The notes under the pieces are model-generated. The model was not told where the DNA came from. It searched no databases and saw only the letters and a program-made list of their open reading frames with translations. Positions 25,244 through 37,220 of a DNA stretch of 64,000 bases are shown piece by piece. Within the stretch, counting starts at the first letter, position 1. Every line of letters starts with the position of its first letter. A program made the translations under genes and the position numbers. This stretch comes from Stromatinia cepivora. Its lineage: Eukaryota; Ascomycota; Leotiomycetes; Helotiales; Sclerotiniaceae. The stretch is from positions 372,001 through 436,000 of the forward strand of contig RCTD01000020.1 of the NCBI GenBank assembly GCA_014898415.1, read 5' to 3'.

Positions 25244-27629
25244 TCACTTCACCTCCACCCATCTCAATCCCACCTTCTCCGGGCTTTTCATCTGCAACAA
25301 CAACACCACAATGTTATCCTTCACCACGTCCATTACTCTCTGTTTTGCTTGCTCCTGTGTTTCTTCCTCTTCCAGCACAATCTCGACCCGATGCCTCTTG
25401 AATAGGGCAACCATAGCTGCTACAAATTCCACTTGACTAAACTTCTTACCAGGACATGGACGTAAGCCATCTGACCACGGTTGGTATGATCCTTTCGGTG
25501 GCGTGCGTACATATTCACGTTCAAGTGGCGATGCATTCGTACTTTCGGATTTGGATAAAATCCAGCGCACTGTGGGATCGGTGAATCATTAATTGCCTGT
25601 CCAGGAAAGGTTTTTAGGGGTGTGGGGAACGAAAGACTGTATTAGGGAACCAACAGATGCGCAAGATGAAGCATAAAAAGGGAAGGAATTAGGGAGCAGG
25701 TTAAGCTTACAGGGATGCCATTCGAGGCTATTCTCCCCCCAATATCGTGGGTGAGAATGCAGCGCGTTAGTGTTTGGGATAATGCGGGTGTCGGGTGGAA
25801 TGATAATTGTTTGGTCTTCAATAGTAAGTGGTTGTGGGAGTTCGAAGGTGGTCTTGCAGATTCCGAGGAGTGGATTCCAGAGTCGTACCGTTTCTAGCTA
25901 TAGAACACATTGGCTGTCAGCATCATATTGGCTTCTCTTCGGAATGGAGTGCGAATTACCATAATGGCAAGACATCGGTTCAACTTGGGATATATGTCCT
26001 TGAAATCCCATGTCGATGGCATGTCGTTGCTTATAACGAAATTGATCTCTTCTGATATCCAGTCTTGAATTTCGGGGTGAGCTGCCAGGAGATAGAGTGT
26101 CCAATTGACTATAAGATCAGGGATTTAGTGATTGGTCATCAAGGAAGCTTTCAAAGAAAAACGAGAGTTTACAAAACAAAACATGAAAATTAGGTTTGAG
26201 ATTGGAGAGTAGAAGTGGGTGTTAGAGAGAGTGAAACTAATAAACCGATCAACTTACGTGTAATGGCAGTGGTATCGTGTCCAGCAAAATTATAAACGAA
26301 AATATTTCCATAGATTTCCTCTTCGGTGAGTCCCTGAAAGCTATTTGTGACACTTGAGCCATCTGACGACGATTGAGATTCTTCTTTGGAAGCTCGAAGT
26401 AGGGAATTTGTGAATGTTGCGCTTCTGGTTTTTCCCTGTGAGATAGCATGCTTTTCGTCATTGAGCATCTCTGTCATATGAAACTTGAAGTCAACTGTTG
26501 CTTGTCCTATCCGCTTCCATTTTGGCGGCCATGGTATCTTGGAGAGAAGTTTGGGTCCAAGCACCAGAATCAGAAGACAATTTTCCAAGACTATGGCAAG
26601 GGAGTCCCTGTAGTTGTAGGTACGTCCAGCCTTGGGTTGCTCTGTAGATCTTTTGAACGAGTATGATTTCCCAAATCCTGCCCCAGACAGCACATGGAGT
26701 GAGAACGTACGGGTATCCCTGTCTGTGCGGGTGATGGGGCCTTGTAAAGACTTCCAAAATTGTAAAATCTCATCTGCTTGTCTCAGTGCCTCAATCCAAA
26801 CTAGGCTGTTGTTTTGATCATTGAATGGGGCGCTAGTAATTTTGCGCTGTCTCTGCCAATCTGCTCCTACGGCCTGACATCAAGTTAACCCTAATAGTTT
26901 CGCGAATTTCGGGATTCTCTTTACTTACAGTCGAGATATTAGGTCCAAATACCGCTAGCACGGCTGCTACAGTAAGCAAATAATCACACTATGAAAGGGA
27001 GAAGTTATGACTACCTAGCAAATCCGGAGGTCTATCGAAATCATCCCTCCTTTTGAAAATTTCATTCACTGCTTCGGCATTGCAGATATACAACCAATTG
27101 CGACCCGCTGAGACATGAATGACTACATCACCAAGCTCTTGATGCATTCTGTACTTGTCTCTAAACTCCCAACCCGGCCGACTGTATCGAGCGACGTCGC
27201 AGTCGCCAAACACAGCTTTTATGATGGGAAGCACGATGCCGGATACGAGAATCCACTATCATCGACATGTCAGTAATAGCAGTAACAAAAAATGTTGGAA
27301 AAATATGAATATGACGAGGAAAGATGGCACGACGAGAAAGTAATGGACCAGGCCAGAAATCCTCAGCTTATGGCGGTACGAATATGAGTGCTGTTGCATA
27401 ATACAAATGTGAAAATATCGGATGGCAACCGGTGGTAGGAATTTGTCAAAGTGGGTGACGGATAAAAACATGTACTACTCACTACTGGGTTATCGCCGCT
27501 GGCAATAAGGATTCGAATCGGAATTCCTATCTGCGAGGCAATTCTGTAGTTTTTAACGAGGCAAAAAATGTTCCAAATGCCAAAACTCATAGGCAACAGG
27601 AGCAGCGAAGCAATGACTAAGTAAGTCAT
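25244..27629 (-). CDS. Cytochrome P450 monooxygenase
   Basis: Seven exons (27483-27629, 27015-27255, 26929-26966, 26258-26873, 25960-26108, 25711-25897, 25244-25569) keep phase throughout and give 567 residues. The N-terminus is a membrane anchor (MTYLVIASLLLLPM). I-helix AGHDTTAIT, ExxR in ETVRLWNP and the heme loop PWSDGLRPCPGKKF are all intact, with Trp replacing the first Phe of the loop. It would be an ER-bound monooxygenase acting with a reductase. Its ATG is 1042 bp from that of a divergently transcribed DHA2 efflux pump, an arrangement common in small secondary-metabolism or detoxification loci. The CYP family was not assigned. Confidence 0.93.
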
Positions 27630-28671
27630 AATGATTGAGCTCGAGAAGTTGAAGGGCGGCAAAGAAGCAAGATGTGTGAGGTAACGAGGTTGAGCTGGGG
27701 ACGGCTCAGACCATATTTTTCTTGCTGAGTTGATTACTTGTTCTTCTGGTTGCAGGCACCCATACAATGATACCAGAAACTATATGGGCAAGGAACGGCG
27801 CAGCACGGCGGAAATCAGGAGGCGCAACCTAGTGTTGTACCTGGAAATCGAACTATTCAGTTTCTAATATCCTTTTATCGAGGGTTGGATTATGGCAACT
27901 AGCCAGAGGGAAATCTGAAATCTCATGTGAAGAGGACTCCCATATTTCAAATTCTAGGTAAAATTCAAATTAAGTTCTTACCAATATTCTAATGCAGTTG
28001 GAAATTATTTTTACCAGCAGTGTAACTGTGTATATGTGATATTATGACAAAATTGGGTAATATTACCGCAAAACGCGTGGATGCTATACTGTTATATATT
28101 CGAATTTCGTTAGTGTACCTAGGGGCCAAGTCTGGGGGACAGGGCAGAACTTAAATGGGTCTAAAGAAACAGATTAAAATGTATTAACATTTTTTCTTTT
28201 CTCTAAATCTTTTGAATTGTTTTGTTGTTAAATTAAAATACTAAGTTTGGTCTAATTTGTGAATAAATCCATAAAAATTGAACCCTGTCCCACTTCAAGA
28301 CTAGCCTAAGTAGGTATCATACCTCCTAAAAAGTTTAAACGGACCGTTTATAATTTATAATATTACACGACCTACCTAGGTGAATGTACATATGCGATGT
28401 AGCATCACCGCACACACGTTATGTACTGCGCCGCAACTTGAAGAGATTAATCTTAGAATTCGGTTCTGTCTCCACCCACACCAAAACGTTAGAGCCCTCG
28501 AAGAAGCATCAAAAAAATGCTATCCCACACAATGGAATAGACGGGTTGGCAACCGCACCCACATCATTAACCTTCAGACCATTTACAATACGTATTACGT
28601 TCGATATCTTACCCTGCCAACCTATTACACTTTAAACTCTGGACTCAGGAAACAAAAGCGACGTGGAGAGC
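27630..28671. promoter_or_regulatory. Shared divergent promoter region, P450 / MFS
   Basis: 1042 bp between two opposed start codons. AT-rich with no coding signal. No binding site can be named with confidence, but any common regulator of the pair should bind here. Confidence 0.5.
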
Positions 28672-30739
28672 ATGAAGCAGAATATACTAGAACCCGAAAT
28701 TATGTCACCATGTCCATCTTCTCCTGATGCGAGAGACGCAGCCATTGAAAATTTGGACTGGAAACCCGAGCTAGATGGCAGTAATATGCATGCAACCGCC
28801 GTCACAAGTCACTATCTTCAGGGTTGGAAACTGGGTGTTGTGATTACTTCCCTTACTCTGGGGATCTTTCTCATTGCCCTGGACACAACCATCATCGGGG
28901 TCGCTATCCCAAAGATCACGTCGGATTTTCGGAATCTGGATGATATCGCTTGGTTTGGAAGTGCCTACCTATTGACGGTGACAGCATTTCAGCCATCCTT
29001 TGGCACTCTATACAAATTCTTCAATGCGAAATATGTCTACTTGGTATCTATCGTCATATTTGAAGGTACTTTGTTCATTTATTTCATCGCTGTAGATGAT
29101 TTTTTTGCTAACTTAACGAAGTTGGGTCCATCCTTTGTGCCGCCGCTCCTAGCTCATCCGTGTTCATACTCGGGCGTGCGATTTCAGGGCTAGGAGCTGC
29201 AGGTCTTTATCAAGGAGCTCTAGGGATAGTAGGGTATACTGTCATTCTGGAGAAACGGCCACTATACTTCGGGATTGTTGTCGGTTCTTTTGCTATCAGC
29301 GGTTGCATCGGACCTATACTGGGTGGTGTGCTGACCGACCACGTATCGTGGCGATGGTGCTTCTGGATGTGAGTTGGAAGTATTTCTTACTGCCTATACT
29401 TCTTAGGACAGATAGTCTGCGACTGTGCCTGACGTGTTCTGCTTCAGAAATGCCCCCATTGGTGCAGTCGTTCTGGTGGTTGTAATTATCTTCCTGAACC
29501 TCAAAGGTTCCAACACTGAGAATGCCGCATTGCCGCTTAAATCAAAATTGAAGTATGTTGATGCAACAGGGACAGTTACTTTCATAGGGGCAATAACATG
29601 CTTGCTATTAGCACTTCAGTGGGGTGGCCAAAGCCTGCCATGGAGCTCACCCAAGATCATTGGTTTGCTTATAGGATTCGGCATCTTAGGTGTCGTTTTC
29701 GCTATTATACAATGGAAGCGTGGAGAATATGCTATAATCCCGTTGCGGATTATTTATCAACGGTCCGTTTTGATGGTTATATGTTTGCTATTCTTTGTTG
29801 GGCTAACAATAACCGTTGTGAGGAAAAGGCTTTCAATTATATAACAAGCTGATATACTGATGGATTTCTAGCTCTCCTATTACATTCCAATATATTTTCA
29901 AGCAGTTCGAGGTCTATCTGCTACTACAAGTGGCATCCGATTTATATCATTGATAGTACCGCAGACTGTATGCTTGATCGTTGTTGGGGCACTCGCGTCA
30001 ACATGGGGATATTATGTGAGAATAAAAATGGCCTCTTTTGCACAGGATTCTAACTTTCCCTAGGCTCCCTACATTATAGCAGGAACGACAATCTGTACTA
30101 TTGGCTGCGGACTTTTGACAACAATTGGACTTGGAAGTACTACAGTACATTGGGCAGCTTTCATAGCCATCATAGGTATCGGATTTGGAGGAGCATTACA
30201 GTTACCCTACACAGCACTTCAATTGGTCTTAAGGTAAGAAAGCATCAATCTTTAGACGTTTCATCTTCTGACCTTAAATAGCGAGAGTGATCTTCCAACG
30301 GGCAATGGTAATTTAAGTGCCAATATCTTATTCGTTCATAGGCTAACACCACGCAGCGATTGCCGTATTTTCCTCGCAGCTAGGAGGGTAAGAACACAAT
30401 CTATTACCAATCCGATAACCTCACTGACTTTTGCCTTTTGATAGTGCCGTGGGACTTGCTATAGGGCAGGTCTTACTTCTTACGAATCTTCAAACGAACA
30501 TTCCTCGTCTCGTTCCATCAATATCTCCTGATGCTGTGATACAAGCTGGCGCTTCGAATCTCGATATACTCACGACAGATCCCGAAGTCTTGATGTCGAT
30601 ACGTGGTGCATGGGCAGGTGCCGTGCGTGTGGTGTTTGTGCTCGCTTTAGTAGCTTCAGCGCTGTCCGTTCCCTTTTCCCTTGGAATTGAACATCTAAAT
30701 GTTCACGTTGTTTCTAAGCAGCGGAAAGAAGCCGTGTAG
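28672..30739 (+). CDS. MFS multidrug/toxin efflux transporter, DHA2 (14-TMS) type
   Basis: Eight exons (28672-29065, 29122-29368, 29448-29814, 29872-30015, 30064-30233, 30282-30307, 30357-30387, 30445-30739) join in frame to 557 residues. The start is the ATG at 28672. ALDTTIIGVAIPKI in the first helix is the DHA2 signature, followed by AWFGSAYLLTVTAFQP, GRAISGLGAAG and DHVSWRWCFWINAPIGA. A cytosolic tail ends the protein. Homologues such as AflT- and TOXA-like pumps export fungal metabolites. Two of its exons are only 26 and 31 bp. The donor after exon 3 is the weak GTTGTG, but the frame and helix continue across it. Divergent with the P450 upstream. Confidence 0.92.
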
Positions 30740-31699
30740 TTCAGCCCTACATAAGCCCTAAATTGTAATTTTATGAGATCTTACGGGTCCCGTGGTAGGA
30801 TCTTCTTAAAGGGGACGATAATCAGGTGTAAGCATTTTTTGTACAAAAGTAAATAGTCAACAAAGGTCGTTGATACTATGAGATAGTGAACCATGATGCC
30901 GGTTTTGCACCAATTTGACGTGAATAACCTAAAACTTTGTTTCCGTGCTTCCCGTCATAATTCTACATCTCGTGAGAACACCACTGATGCAGCATTTCTA
31001 TTTCCAGTTTCGCCAAGCAGTCAAGTACATCACAATACAACAAATGATGGCTCTGAGTTAGAATACCATATGTATAACTAAACAAAGTTAGTATGAGTCC
31101 TCTGGTCCATTGTAAGTCTAGAGTGCTGGTTCGTACCGCGGCCAGCAAACATACCCCTAGGCATTTGGTTAGAGAACATCCATTTTGTTTTACGTGGATA
31201 GTGGACGGTTCATACCATCGTCCCATTTCGTTGGGCCATTTTGCAAACTCTGAATTCCCATCTTTACAGCGAAAGTTACAATGATGAGACGGATAGTGAG
31301 CGTGCTGGTGATGTGCGGGGGCGTGAATCGGCCGAGGCAGATTGTGGCGGGTATGTGAATCATTATTCTGAAACGAAGATTCAACTCATGAATGAGGCTC
31401 TGATAGGAAGGAAGATAAAAATTATGAATTCGCAAGAAGATGAGGAGCAGAGGCTTCGATTGTAGCTTGCGGTTGATAAGTTAGAGAAGATGATGCGGTA
31501 ATTAAGATTCCTTGCTTAAGTTAAGTCACGGTTAAATTACAGCCTTGATATTCCATTTTTGAAGCTCGCAGAAAGTGTGGGTAACGTTGTGAATACATTG
31601 CAGCATATTTAGCATGTCTCATCGTGATGTACGATTAATAGTAACCTCCGCGTAGCAGTGCTTTCGCTAAAGTATACCCATTGTGCTTATACGTAGCTT
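30740..31699. other. Intergenic, no supported gene
   Basis: A charged frame at 31241-31465 (+) is probably non-coding or a fragment. No family recognised. Confidence 0.45.
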
Positions 31700-31708
31700 A
31701 TTCGCCAC

Positions 31709-32464
31709 TAGTCTAGTTTTCATATCGACCTTCTTCCAGAGTTTTTATACTTTTTGATTGGATATTTTAAACGAACTCTTTCAGAAGATCTAATCGGCCA
31801 TCTTTTAAATAACGTATATCAGACCCTTACTAAAATATACTTTACATAATAAATTTTCAATTATTATACTTATAGATAATTTGTTATATAATATAGAATC
31901 TACTGATCGAAAAGATATAAATCTATTATTTGATTTATTTTCTAGTTTCCCTAAACCTTCAATTAATTATAATACAGAATTGATTTCTTTATCTCTTTCC
32001 ATTCCTAATTTTAATATCTCTCAATTTTCATTTTAACAAATTGTAAATAATATTGAAATTTGTATAGAGTATAAACTATATAATATTTAAATTTCATTAT
32101 TATTCGATTTAAAACGAAATAAAGATTTAATTCTTATTATAATGAAATCATTTTATTCGATATATAAAATTTATCTTTTCAAATTGGAAATCTAATTTAT
32201 AAATATAATAATTAAATCAATATTAATTGAAATTTTATGAAAGTAAAAAATGCAAAATGTAGATAAATAGTATATCTATTTATAATATAATTTTCGATTA
32301 ATAATTATAATATAATATAATTGAACAAAGTTAATATATATACAAAAATAAACGAAAAGCAGATTCAAAATATATGATTTAGGAATTAATTGATTAGACT
32401 CTCCTAACGGAGATATTAAAAATCATATGACCGATGCCTCGAGAGTCAGGCACCCGCTAGACTA
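31709..32464. mobile_element. Short TIR element, 756 bp, 9-bp target duplication
   Basis: Begins TAGTCTAGTTTTC and ends CGCTAGACTA. It is flanked by ATTCGCCAC (31700-31708) and ATTCGCCAT (32465-32473), a 9-bp duplication with one C/T difference. The terminal inverted repeat is only about 8 bp (TAGTCTAG). The sequence is an inverted relative of the larger element at 33636-39187 over nearly its whole length, without that copy's four insertions and about 170 bp of its interior. No coding capacity. The 9-bp duplication fits Mutator-like elements; the family is not proven. Confidence 0.85.
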
Positions 32465-32473
32465 ATTCGCCAT

Positions 32474-33417
32474 ATTAGCTTGGAAAGTATCTCCATGTGC
32501 GGAAGGTCGTGGGCGCTCTGGTGTGTCACTGTCAACTGAGGAATCATCTTCTGCACTCTTGAGGCGAGGTCAATATTTGCTCAAAGCCAGGTTTAGCTAA
32601 CTTCTAGTCCCTTTTTTGTGCCCCGAAAATAAGACGGAATAGTGCATGTCCGCCTACTCTGACTTCTCCAACGTCCTCGAAAGGAGAACTATTCGAATAG
32701 TTGGAATTGACTGGAAAGGATTCCTTTTTAGCAGCAACGAAGAGTGTCTGCCAGCCCGACACGGACTTTTTTCTGCTTTTGATTATTTTGATGGGATTAT
32801 GTGCAGGGAGATCCCAATCCAGCAATCTGCGGCTCTTAACTTGTGGTTGCCGAAGTCTCCTCCAGATGTCATGGCAACTGCAAATATAGCTAGCTTGCTC
32901 TCCTGTTCAGAGTACTCAGTTTGCCCTTGTGCTTTTCTCATTGAAAGAAAAATCCGTGTTACTACTCGTTATTTGTTGCTTCCTTTACGTTCAAACAACT
33001 TGCGGCCTTCAGACGCCACTCATTTCCAGCCACACATAAAACCGATAGCTGAATTATGCTCTCAGACGCATATCTATCGATGAAAAATACCTTTCATGTC
33101 TCATTGTATAGCAGTGTATATGTGGGGAGGTATAGCCTTCAAAGTCTTCTTTCCTTCATCTATGAGCAAGGCCGTAAACATTACCTCTTGTACATTGTCC
33201 TGCTGTATGTATTATAAGAAGTTCAGAGAGTGATTTACTCGTACTACTTTATAACGCCGGTGAGAAACGTTCCTGTCCCCTCGCCCACTTCCCTTCCAAA
33301 CAAATTGCCCGATTCTGGACAACCGACTTACAGATCGACAGCGAAATGTGGAGGTGGTAGGTGCTTCTACTCTGTTGCAGAATATTATGACTAGTTAAGA
33401 GAGCCTATTCAACACAG
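32474..33417. other. Gene-poor spacer upstream of the broken P450
   Basis: Base composition is ordinary rather than AT-rich. A 145-codon plus-strand frame (32646-33083) and a minus-strand frame exist, but I recognise no family in either. The N-terminal anchor of the broken P450 should lie in the 3' part and was not found. Confidence 0.4.
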
Positions 33418-34077
33418 GAGGACTTATAGCAAAAGGTTATGCACGTGTAAGTACACGACTTCTTCAGTCGCTGTGGCGAAGTTCAAAAGCTAAGTTTATT
33501 TATATTTCTAGGCACACGGAAAACAATTTGCAGTCCCACTGCAAGATAAATTCCTCCTTGTCGTATCGTCCCCTGAACAGATTCAAGAATTGGTTGCAGA
33601 AGCTACCCAGAAGAACAGCCAGATCTCCTCGCAAGTAGTCTAGCGGGTGCCTGACTCTCGAGATATCGGTCATATGATTTTTAATATCTCTATCAAAAAA
33701 GTCTAATCGACTAATTCCTAAATCGTATATTTTGAATCCGTCTTTTATTCATTCTTATATATATATTAGCTTTATTCAATTATATTATATTATAATTATT
33801 AATCGAAAATTATACTATAAATAAATATACTATTTATTTATATTTTGTACTTTTTATTTTTATGAAATTCCAATTAATATTGATTTGATTATTATATTTA
33901 TAAATTAGATTTCCAATTCAGAAAAATAAATTTTATACATTAAATAGAATGATTTTATTACAAAATAATTTTAAAATAGAATCAGATATTGTAAAATAGA
34001 TTATAGATATTATAAACAATATTCAAAATATAAAACCCTTTATTTATTATATTTTTACTTATAAATTATAAATATTC

Positions 34078-34240
34078 TATTAACAAGTCATATTGAGTGG
34101 GTGGGAAAGCATTATTTTTATAAGGTTATCTGGCTAGAAGCTATTATACAGGTTGTATGATTCGGTAGAATTATATATAGGCTAATCCCATTATAGTATA
34201 GTCCTATGCTTAGATATACGGTATAATCCAAAATCCAATA
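34078..34240 (+). repeat. 5' LTR, 163 bp
   Basis: Same length and sequence as 36232-36394 and the solo copy at 36512-36674, apart from transitions. The terminal TG and CA have decayed to TA and TA here. Confidence 0.85.
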
Positions 34241-36231
34241 CTCCCTTAGGAGTGTAACGTATATAAAAGCAGAGAGGGTTAAATTATAAGTATTACAATT
34301 GGTTTAAATCAAATTGAATAATGTTAGTTTGAAATAGAAAGCCAATAGTGTTGAATGATTATTCCTTTGTTAGATCTTTTAAGATCCAAGATCTAATAAG
34401 ATTATTTCGAATAGAATAATCGCTTTATGATAATATAATAATCTTTAAAGGATAATTAGTATTCTTCTTTTCATAATAAAAATTAAAGGAAATTCATCTT
34501 TTCTATTCCTAATCCTCCAATTGTATTAAACTAAAGCCTTCAGCCTTACACCATAGTATAAATGTTTCTCTTTAGTAGGATAGTATATCCTATAGAGTTA
34601 TATCTATAATTCTTCCTTTTGTAGTAAGAATATAATTAATTACCAATTAGGATGATTAATAGACTATTAACTAATAACTTTTATTCCGGGGAACTATTAT
34701 ATTTATCGATCTCTAGTATTATATTTGTTTAGGTATTAATAATTTCTATATACTAATTGGTAAGTTCTATTGGTTATTGGCTTTAGGAAGTTATAATATC
34801 TGTCGACCTCTAATATTATATTTGGTTAGGTATCTAATAGTCTTTATATATTATATAATGGAGTCTAATACTCCTTTTATTTGGATATGTGTTCTTTTAC
34901 TATTAATATAATCGTTCGTTTTTTCTAGTATATCGTCTTGTATATCTTTTGGTATACAATTTCCTTTTTTGATTCTATTTCTGGCTCCTTTTGTAATCGC
35001 CTCCAATTCCATTTTCGGTTCCTTTATTAAAGATACTCTCCTTCTTTTTTATAATTATCAATATAATTATCGTTGTAAGCATTGAATATAAAGATACAAC
35101 GAAATAATACTGATCTGGGGATAAGAACAAAATAGAATTGAAATAATATACAATAAGCAATATATCAAAAGATAACGAAATTGGCGGTCATAATTACAAA
35201 AAAGAAGAACAAAAAGATATCGAAGATATCAATAATAATATAAAGAAGTAGTAATCAAGGAAAAGATTAAATATTAACAGAAAATCCTTAAAAAGAATAT
35301 AAAGAATACTTCCTCAAAACGGAAGCATTATTCTTCAAAACAAAAACAATAATATCTCCTCAATATAATACAATAAATTCCAAGGATACTTCAGATATCG
35401 AATCTATCATTCCAGAAGTTTCAGTCCAAGAATCAACTTCTGCAGACCCTGAATCTATATCGGAAGCAAAATTTAAGATCGTCTTAAATTTTGCTGATAA
35501 ACCCATTTCAATAGGATCAAAAAGCAAAATAAATCCATAATCATTTAAGATTGAACAAAAAGATACAATAAACCTTGAAAACGAACCCCCAAAATATCTA
35601 AAACGAAAACAAATATGAATTTCATAATTCCCCCAAAAATTATATTAAAAACATAATCTCCAATACTTTTATTAGATTTTCTACAAGAAATTTATCAATT
35701 ATATAAAGATCGAAGATATTCGAGAAACAGGAATATTTGAATCTTGTTTAAAGAGATTTCGAAAAGTTTACTTTGCTTTATAAAGTACTTATTTTAAGGT
35801 AAAAAGGCTTCCGAAAAAGAAAAAAGATATCAAGGAAATCGATTAATTTTCGAATTGTCGGAAAAAGAGTATAAAAAAATAGCATCTTTTGCTTGAATAA
35901 TTTCCTAAAACAGATTCTCCTGTATTAACTATATTATTGGGATTCAATTCTGCCAATATATTTAATATAGCAAGCTTCCCCGCTTATCCACTAAATAATC
36001 TATAATCTTATTCGATCTTATTTTGTAGATGTATTTAATATAATAGACTCCTCTGCTTTAGCTATATTATTGGGATTCAATTTTGTTAATATATTTAGTA
36101 TAGCAGACTTCCCCACTCAATTATATCGACCTTGTTTGTCTACTCTGCCGGATCTATCGAGGACTTAATCTTTTATTCCGGAAGATTAATCCTAAATTAT
36201 ATAGTGATACATAGAACCCGGGCTTATAATC

Positions 36232-36394
36232 TATTAATAAGTCATATTGAATAAATGGAAAAGCATTATTTTTATAAAATTATTTGGCTAGAAACTATTA
36301 TACAGGTTGTGTGATTCGATAGAATTATGTGCAGGCTAATTCCATTATAGTATAGTCCCATACTTAGATATACGGTATGATCCAAAATCCAACA
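36232..36394 (+). repeat. 3' LTR, 163 bp
   Basis: Pairs with 34078-34240. Ends AATCCAACA directly before the target duplication TATTC. Confidence 0.85.
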
Positions 36395-36511
36395 TATTCA
36401 TATAAAAAATGATAGTTTATAATAACGATCATTTTTCTAAATCCAATCTTAACTACAAGAATTAAATCTTTATTTAGTTTTAAATTAGATAATAATGAAA
36501 TTTGAGTATTA

Positions 36512-36674
36512 TGTTAACAAGTCATATTGAGTGGGTGGAAAAGCCTTATTATTCTAAGGTTATCTGGCTAGAAGCTATTATACAGGTTGTGTGATTCGGT
36601 AGAATCACGTGCAGGCTAATCCCATTATAGTATAGTCCCATGCTTAGATATACGGTATGATCCAAAATCCAACA
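36512..36674. repeat. Solo LTR, 163 bp
   Basis: Third copy of the same LTR, with intact TGTT...AACA ends and a perfect 5-bp duplication TATTA (36507-36511, 36675-36679). It is an independent insertion that lost its interior by LTR-LTR recombination. Confidence 0.88.
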
Positions 36675-36833
36675 TATTATATAATTTATATTTTATACAA
36701 ACTTCAATATCATTTATAATTTACTAAATGAAAATTAGGAGATATTAAAATTGAAGATAAGAAGAAATAAAGAAATCAATTCTATATTATAATCAATTGA
36801 AGATTTAAAGGGATTAGAAAATGGATCAAATAG

Positions 36834-37106
36834 TGTGACGCACAAGAGCCGTAGTAGAGCTGAATAAACAGGGTCAATTATGTTCCTTAGAATCTACAAC
36901 TGAAGAACTATGGCTCGTAAGGAGCGACTAGATATATATACACAAATACCCATTCGTGAGCTGCGGGGCTGTGCGTATGCGTTATTAGGGTCACCATTTT
37001 ACCATACTAAATCGTAACGCATGTGCACAGACGATCAGCTCACCAATTGATATGTGAGATAAGAGGTATCACGTGATTAGCCTCCTGTGGTTCACGATTC
37101 GTGACA
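36834..37106. repeat. Solo LTR of a different retroelement, 273 bp
   Basis: Starts TGTGACGCACAAGAG and ends CGATTCGTGACA, with a perfect 5-bp duplication AATAG on both sides (36829-36833, 37107-37111). It is less AT-rich than its surroundings. The empty site CAAATAATAG is seen in the 756-bp copy. No matching internal region is in the window. Confidence 0.8.
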
Positions 37107-37220
37107 AATAGTAAATCTATATCTCTTCGACTAGTAGATTCCATATTATATAACAAATTATCTATAAATGTAATAATTGAAAATTTATTATGTAAAGTAT
37201 ATTTTGATAAGAATCTGATA

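Larger units (their letters stand above)
34078..36394 (+). mobile_element. Degenerate LTR retroelement, 2317 bp
   Basis: Two 163-bp LTRs (34078-34240 and 36232-36394) of the form TGTTAACAAGTC...AATCCAACA, with C-to-T type changes, bound a 2-kb interior. The 5-bp target duplication TATTC is present on both sides (34073-34077, 36395-36399). The interior retains a gag-like plus-strand stretch around 35380-35530 (DTSDIESIIPEVSVQES) but no protease, integrase or RT motif, so it is a deleted or non-autonomous element. Orientation is judged from that stretch. The interior also has two ~55-bp direct repeats (about 35929 and 36061) and a 13-bp-stem hairpin at 35466-35494. Confidence 0.88.

Noticed and set aside
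25244..30739. Complete secondary-metabolite cluster
   Set aside because: No polyketide synthase, NRPS, terpene cyclase or other backbone enzyme is in the window, so only a P450-transporter pair is claimed.
32646..33083. 145-codon plus-strand frame
   Set aside because: No family feature, and a competing frame lies on the other strand. No support for either.
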